DNA of 64,000 nt from SB11 sp943370295. Lineage in GTDB: Bacteria; Bacteroidota; Bacteroidia; UBA8524. The stretch lies in the NCBI GenBank assembly GCA_943370295.1, contig CALRQL020000018.1, positions 7,875-71,874 of the forward strand, read 5' to 3'. Positions 62,101 to 64,000 of the stretch are shown here, piece after piece. Position 1 is the stretch's first letter. Every line of letters starts with the position of its first letter. A program made the position numbers and the translations under genes. The notes beneath the pieces were generated by a model. That model did no database searches, was not told the DNA's origin, and saw only the letters and a list, made by a program, of their open reading frames with translations.

Positions 62101-62366
62101 TCTTTTATAAACTGTTGATGGATAACGGCGGTAATAAAGATTGGGAAATGCTGTTTGCAGAGTTTGATTTTGTAGAACCTGATAAAAAAACAGGGGAGTA
62201 CGTGAAAGAACGAATTGAAATACAAAGCGATGATATTACTGCTATTAAGCAACAAGTTAAATATGCCTACGAAGGGATTAAAAACCATAGATTTGATAAG
62301 GGTTGCGGGCAAGAAGATTGCGAGTGGTGTAATTTTATTAAGTTCAATCAAATAGGTTTAGTATAA
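59196..62366 (+). CDS. UvrD-like helicase fused to an Fe-S PD-(D/E)xK nuclease
   Basis: The 1056-residue protein has a UvrD/PcrA core (about 20-720): LNPAQRQAVETTEGPVLVIA, GPGTGKT (Walker A), LVDEFQDTSGSQNELL, AVGDDDQAIYRFQGANV, LTAHSSKGLEYEQVFL (reads LITAHSSKGLEYE) and RRLFFVALTRAKKQLHISY. The C-terminus (about 780-1056) is a RecB-like nuclease: LRCPVAFYF, KMDKIEFDGRKATVVDYKTG (DxK) and GCGQEDCEWCNF. The single Cys plus the terminal three match the Fe-S nuclease domains of AddB and Cas4. It probably processes DNA ends. Confidence 0.9.
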   Translation: MQPQQAPYNQTFLTELEKLNPAQRQAVETTEGPVLVIAGPGTGKTQVLAARIGYILLNTDSRPENILCLTYTDAGALAMRNRLTSFIGPDAYRVKIETFHSFCNEVIQENPDYFGYRGLQPVSDLEKIEVLQELVDSFDAKHPLKRWTGEVYYETNRLDRLFQLMKQEDWTAEFIEQKIKKYLDDLPYRDEFIYKRPNSKKGIQVGDLKTDKIEQEQKRMEQLAAAAREFDNYQQLLRKRQRYDFADMILWVLQAFKQHPDMLYTYQERFLYFLVDEFQDTSGSQNELLSLLTDFWDTPNVFAVGDDDQAIYRFQGANVKNIEDFALKHAEMLQVIVLTQNYRSVPNVLKAAHNLIGNNRERLINHEGFSYLKKELEASHPALKTLENKPVITAYANTYHEIVDIAHQLEKLKDEGADLRETAIIYRNHRQCDELVKYLEVKKVPYYIKKKINLLNEPLIYKLITILRYIAHEQQTPHSGEYLLFEIMHFDFFGIPPIEAAKLSLAVSKQNYKERNTSFREELLNPATGKKAPTLFDQHFGNTGMKRLGEDIDYWLTQADNLTLPQLLEKIINNSGVLATVVKSTDKFAQLEMLKAFFDFVQEEFNRKPTLHVDELIHTLDLMYDNNIELAFTRTSGRTDGVNLITAHSSKGLEYEQVFLLGCNSNIWDKGGRSGTYTLPDTIISDTVSKDSDTETEEARRLFFVALTRAKKQLHISYSLKNSAGKELERSRFVAEVEHLTEIEKQSITLQDEELSGFIETILQPAETTEISLIDKQYLDELLKNYSLSVTHLSNYLRCPVAFYFNNILRVPAPQNEYMAFGSAVHNALEEFYRTMLADSGKRWPSKEQLINYFRKYMGILQNNFIPEQYKRRMQYGIEILPAYYDKYINQWNKIVTVERVFRNILVEGVPLNGKMDKIEFDGRKATVVDYKTGNPVNAKAKLKRPIPQADSSASPEDLYGGDYWRQAIFYKLLMDNGGNKDWEMLFAEFDFVEPDKKTGEYVKERIEIQSDDITAIKQQVKYAYEGIKNHRFDKGCGQEDCEWCNFIKFNQIGLV

Positions 62367-62528
62367 TAAAAAACAGGGTTTATATATTACTTACGGCAGA
62401 GTATGCCGTCAAACCCTCGTAATTGTTGTATCTTGCAGTAACAACAACGGTTAATGAACAATTAGTGCATGGGCAACGTTTTAATAACATAGCTGCATCT
62501 AACTATTCAGAGACCAAAAAGAATTAGC

Positions 62529-64000
62529 ATGAAAAAGTTTATACCTATATTATTCTTGTTATTTGGACTGCTGTCTTTTAGACACGCAAACGCTACCCAC
62601 GTAATGGGTAGCGACATTACCTACGAGTGCTTAGGTAATGGTCTGTATAAATTGCGATTAACAGTATATCGTGATTGTAACGGTGTGCAGTTGAGTAATA
62701 CCCCCATGAACATAAAATGTGCATCAGGTTCGGGTTCAATTACTCCTAACATGACTAAAATTAGCGTGAAGGATGTAACAGGGTTAGGCTCCAATTGCCC
62801 CACCCAAAGCCGTTGCAGCGGTAGTTATGCCTACGGTATCGAAGAGCATATTTGGGAAGGTACTGTTAATCTTAACTCCCTTAACTGCTGCGAAGTAATT
62901 GTTAGCTGGGAGCAATGCTGCCGTAACAGTAACATTAGTACCGGGGCCGCCGATCAAAATTTTTACACCAGCGCAAAAATCAACAAATGTGTTACCCCTT
63001 GTAACAGTTCACCCAAATTTACATCACCTCCCGCGGCACTTATCTGCGTAGGTCAGGATTTTGTGTTTAACAACGGTGCTTCTGATACCCTTGATGTGGG
63101 CGATTCATTGTCTTATAAATTAGTTAACCCTTTAAGTGCTGAAGGAACGGCCATTGGTTACAGCGGCTCATGGAGCGCACAAAGACCCATTTCGTTCTTA
63201 GGTTTCCCTAATGCAGGTTTGGGTTTCCCTGCCGGCTTCCGTTTGGACAGTGTTACCGGAGACTTGAGTTTCCGTCCCACCAAACAAAACGAAGTAACGG
63301 TAATGGTAATTGAGGTAACCGAGTGGCGTACCATCAACGGCACACCGACGGTAGTAGGTGTAACCCGACGGGACATGCAGATTATCGTAACTCCCTGTCC
63401 TGATAATAAAGTACCCAAAATCAGCGGTCAGAGTCAAACAGCGTGTTCAGGCCAACAGGTGTGCGTAACGGTAACCACCGATGATGCGGATACCGACGAT
63501 ACGGTTCGTATTTCCTGGAACCGGGGTATTCCTCGGGCCACGTTCAGCAACAACAACGGCGCAACAAAACGTGCGGGCGGATCCGTATGCTGGACCCCTG
63601 CGGAGAGCGATGTGAGTAACATCCCCTATACCTTTACCATTACTGCCAAAGACGACGCATGCCCCCGTCCCGGTCAGGCCATCCGTTCGTTTAGTATTAC
63701 CGTACGTGAGAGTCCTAAAGGTACTATCCAATACACAAAACTTACCTGCGGAAAAGTAGCCATTGACTATACCCCGGCTAAGAATAACTATCCGGGTTTA
63801 ACCAATAGTTGGACAGTTCGCGACAGCACCGGAGCTACTATAGCTACGAGCACCAAAAAGAAAGACACCATCCGTATGCAACCGGGCAGGAACCGATTGT
63901 TTTTAACCCTTCGTACGAGCACCCCTTGTGTAAATGCGTTTGTGGATACCATCATGATAGAGCCATTTGTGCAGTTAAAACTTCCCAAAGACACGTTTAT
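62529..64000 (+). CDS. Large Bacteroidota surface protein (N-terminal part, runs off the window)
   Basis: The frame is open from ATG 62529 to the window end (490 complete codons). A signal peptide (MKKFIPILFLLFGLLSF) is followed by THVMGSDITYECLGNGLYKL and LTVYRDCNGVQLSN, the typical opening of very large Bacteroidota surface proteins that usually end in gliding-motility or T9SS sorting domains. Many paired cysteines and beta-sandwich domains (for example SLSYKLVNPL, GDLSFRPTKQNEVTVMVIEV) follow. The missing C-terminus would decide its export route. Confidence 0.8.
   Translation, partial: MKKFIPILFLLFGLLSFRHANATHVMGSDITYECLGNGLYKLRLTVYRDCNGVQLSNTPMNIKCASGSGSITPNMTKISVKDVTGLGSNCPTQSRCSGSYAYGIEEHIWEGTVNLNSLNCCEVIVSWEQCCRNSNISTGAADQNFYTSAKINKCVTPCNSSPKFTSPPAALICVGQDFVFNNGASDTLDVGDSLSYKLVNPLSAEGTAIGYSGSWSAQRPISFLGFPNAGLGFPAGFRLDSVTGDLSFRPTKQNEVTVMVIEVTEWRTINGTPTVVGVTRRDMQIIVTPCPDNKVPKISGQSQTACSGQQVCVTVTTDDADTDDTVRISWNRGIPRATFSNNNGATKRAGGSVCWTPAESDVSNIPYTFTITAKDDACPRPGQAIRSFSITVRESPKGTIQYTKLTCGKVAIDYTPAKNNYPGLTNSWTVRDSTGATIATSTKKKDTIRMQPGRNRLFLTLRTSTPCVNAFVDTIMIEPFVQLKLPKDTF

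Overview
The window looks like a chromosomal segment of a member of the Bacteroidota. The evidence is: T9SS-type C-terminal sorting domains on secreted proteins; promoters of the Bacteroidota type (TTG, about 20 bases, TAnnTTTG) instead of -35/-10 boxes; few Shine-Dalgarno sequences; methionine synthase split into two genes; DUF4421, HYC_CC_PP-like and AsmA-GT51 proteins; and a final surface protein of the 'ATHVMGSDITYEC' type. I cannot support a rank below phylum. There are no rRNA or tRNA genes, no CRISPR array and no prophage.

Layout. 1-5.5 kb: the end of an SbtA-like permease gene, then a TetR regulator with an ABC/HlyD/TolC export operon whose ATPase has lost most catalytic motifs. 5.9-6.6 kb: a protein ending in a stand-alone EF-Tu domain 3. 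6.7-15.9 kb: a copper island on the minus strand (HYC_CC_PP-like protein, MbnP-like protein with a T9SS domain, two di-haem MbnH/CcpA-type lipoproteins, an HMA-AraC regulator, CopA ATPase, an MFS pump, a CopZ-like chaperone, a DUF3347 lipoprotein). 16-24 kb: lpxB, a GH18 enzyme fused to two OAA-type high-mannose lectin repeats, rtcB behind a leader ORF and an intrinsic terminator, an AlkC-like protein and a YdeI/DUF1905-like protein.

24.1-28.9 kb: a SAM-I riboswitch followed by split metH. Two different four-helix-bundle (23S rRNA intervening-sequence protein) genes, each bracketed by its own inverted repeat, sit between the riboswitch and metH-N and between metH-N and metH-C. 29-46 kb: Mrr, RmuC, CapA, low-molecular-weight phosphatase, a large TraB/GumN protein, Nfu, an exported pirin with YceI behind a double palindrome, a tandem pair of membrane proteins, a divergent DsbA/HxlR pair, and a yebC - acyl-CoA carboxylase - glycosyltransferase operon. 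46-64 kb: secreted proteins, a SNF2 helicase, gmhB, frr, an AsmA-GT51 transglycosylase, a Y1/RAYT transposase amid three 80-bp REP-like units, a UvrD helicase fused to an Fe-S nuclease, and the start of a large surface protein.

The observations most worth following are the two inverted-repeat-bounded IVP cassettes inside the riboswitch-controlled metH operon, the GH18-OAA fusion (a predicted high-mannose glycan enzyme carrying its own lectin), the MbnP/MbnH-like pair in a T9SS setting, and the probable attenuator ahead of rtcB.
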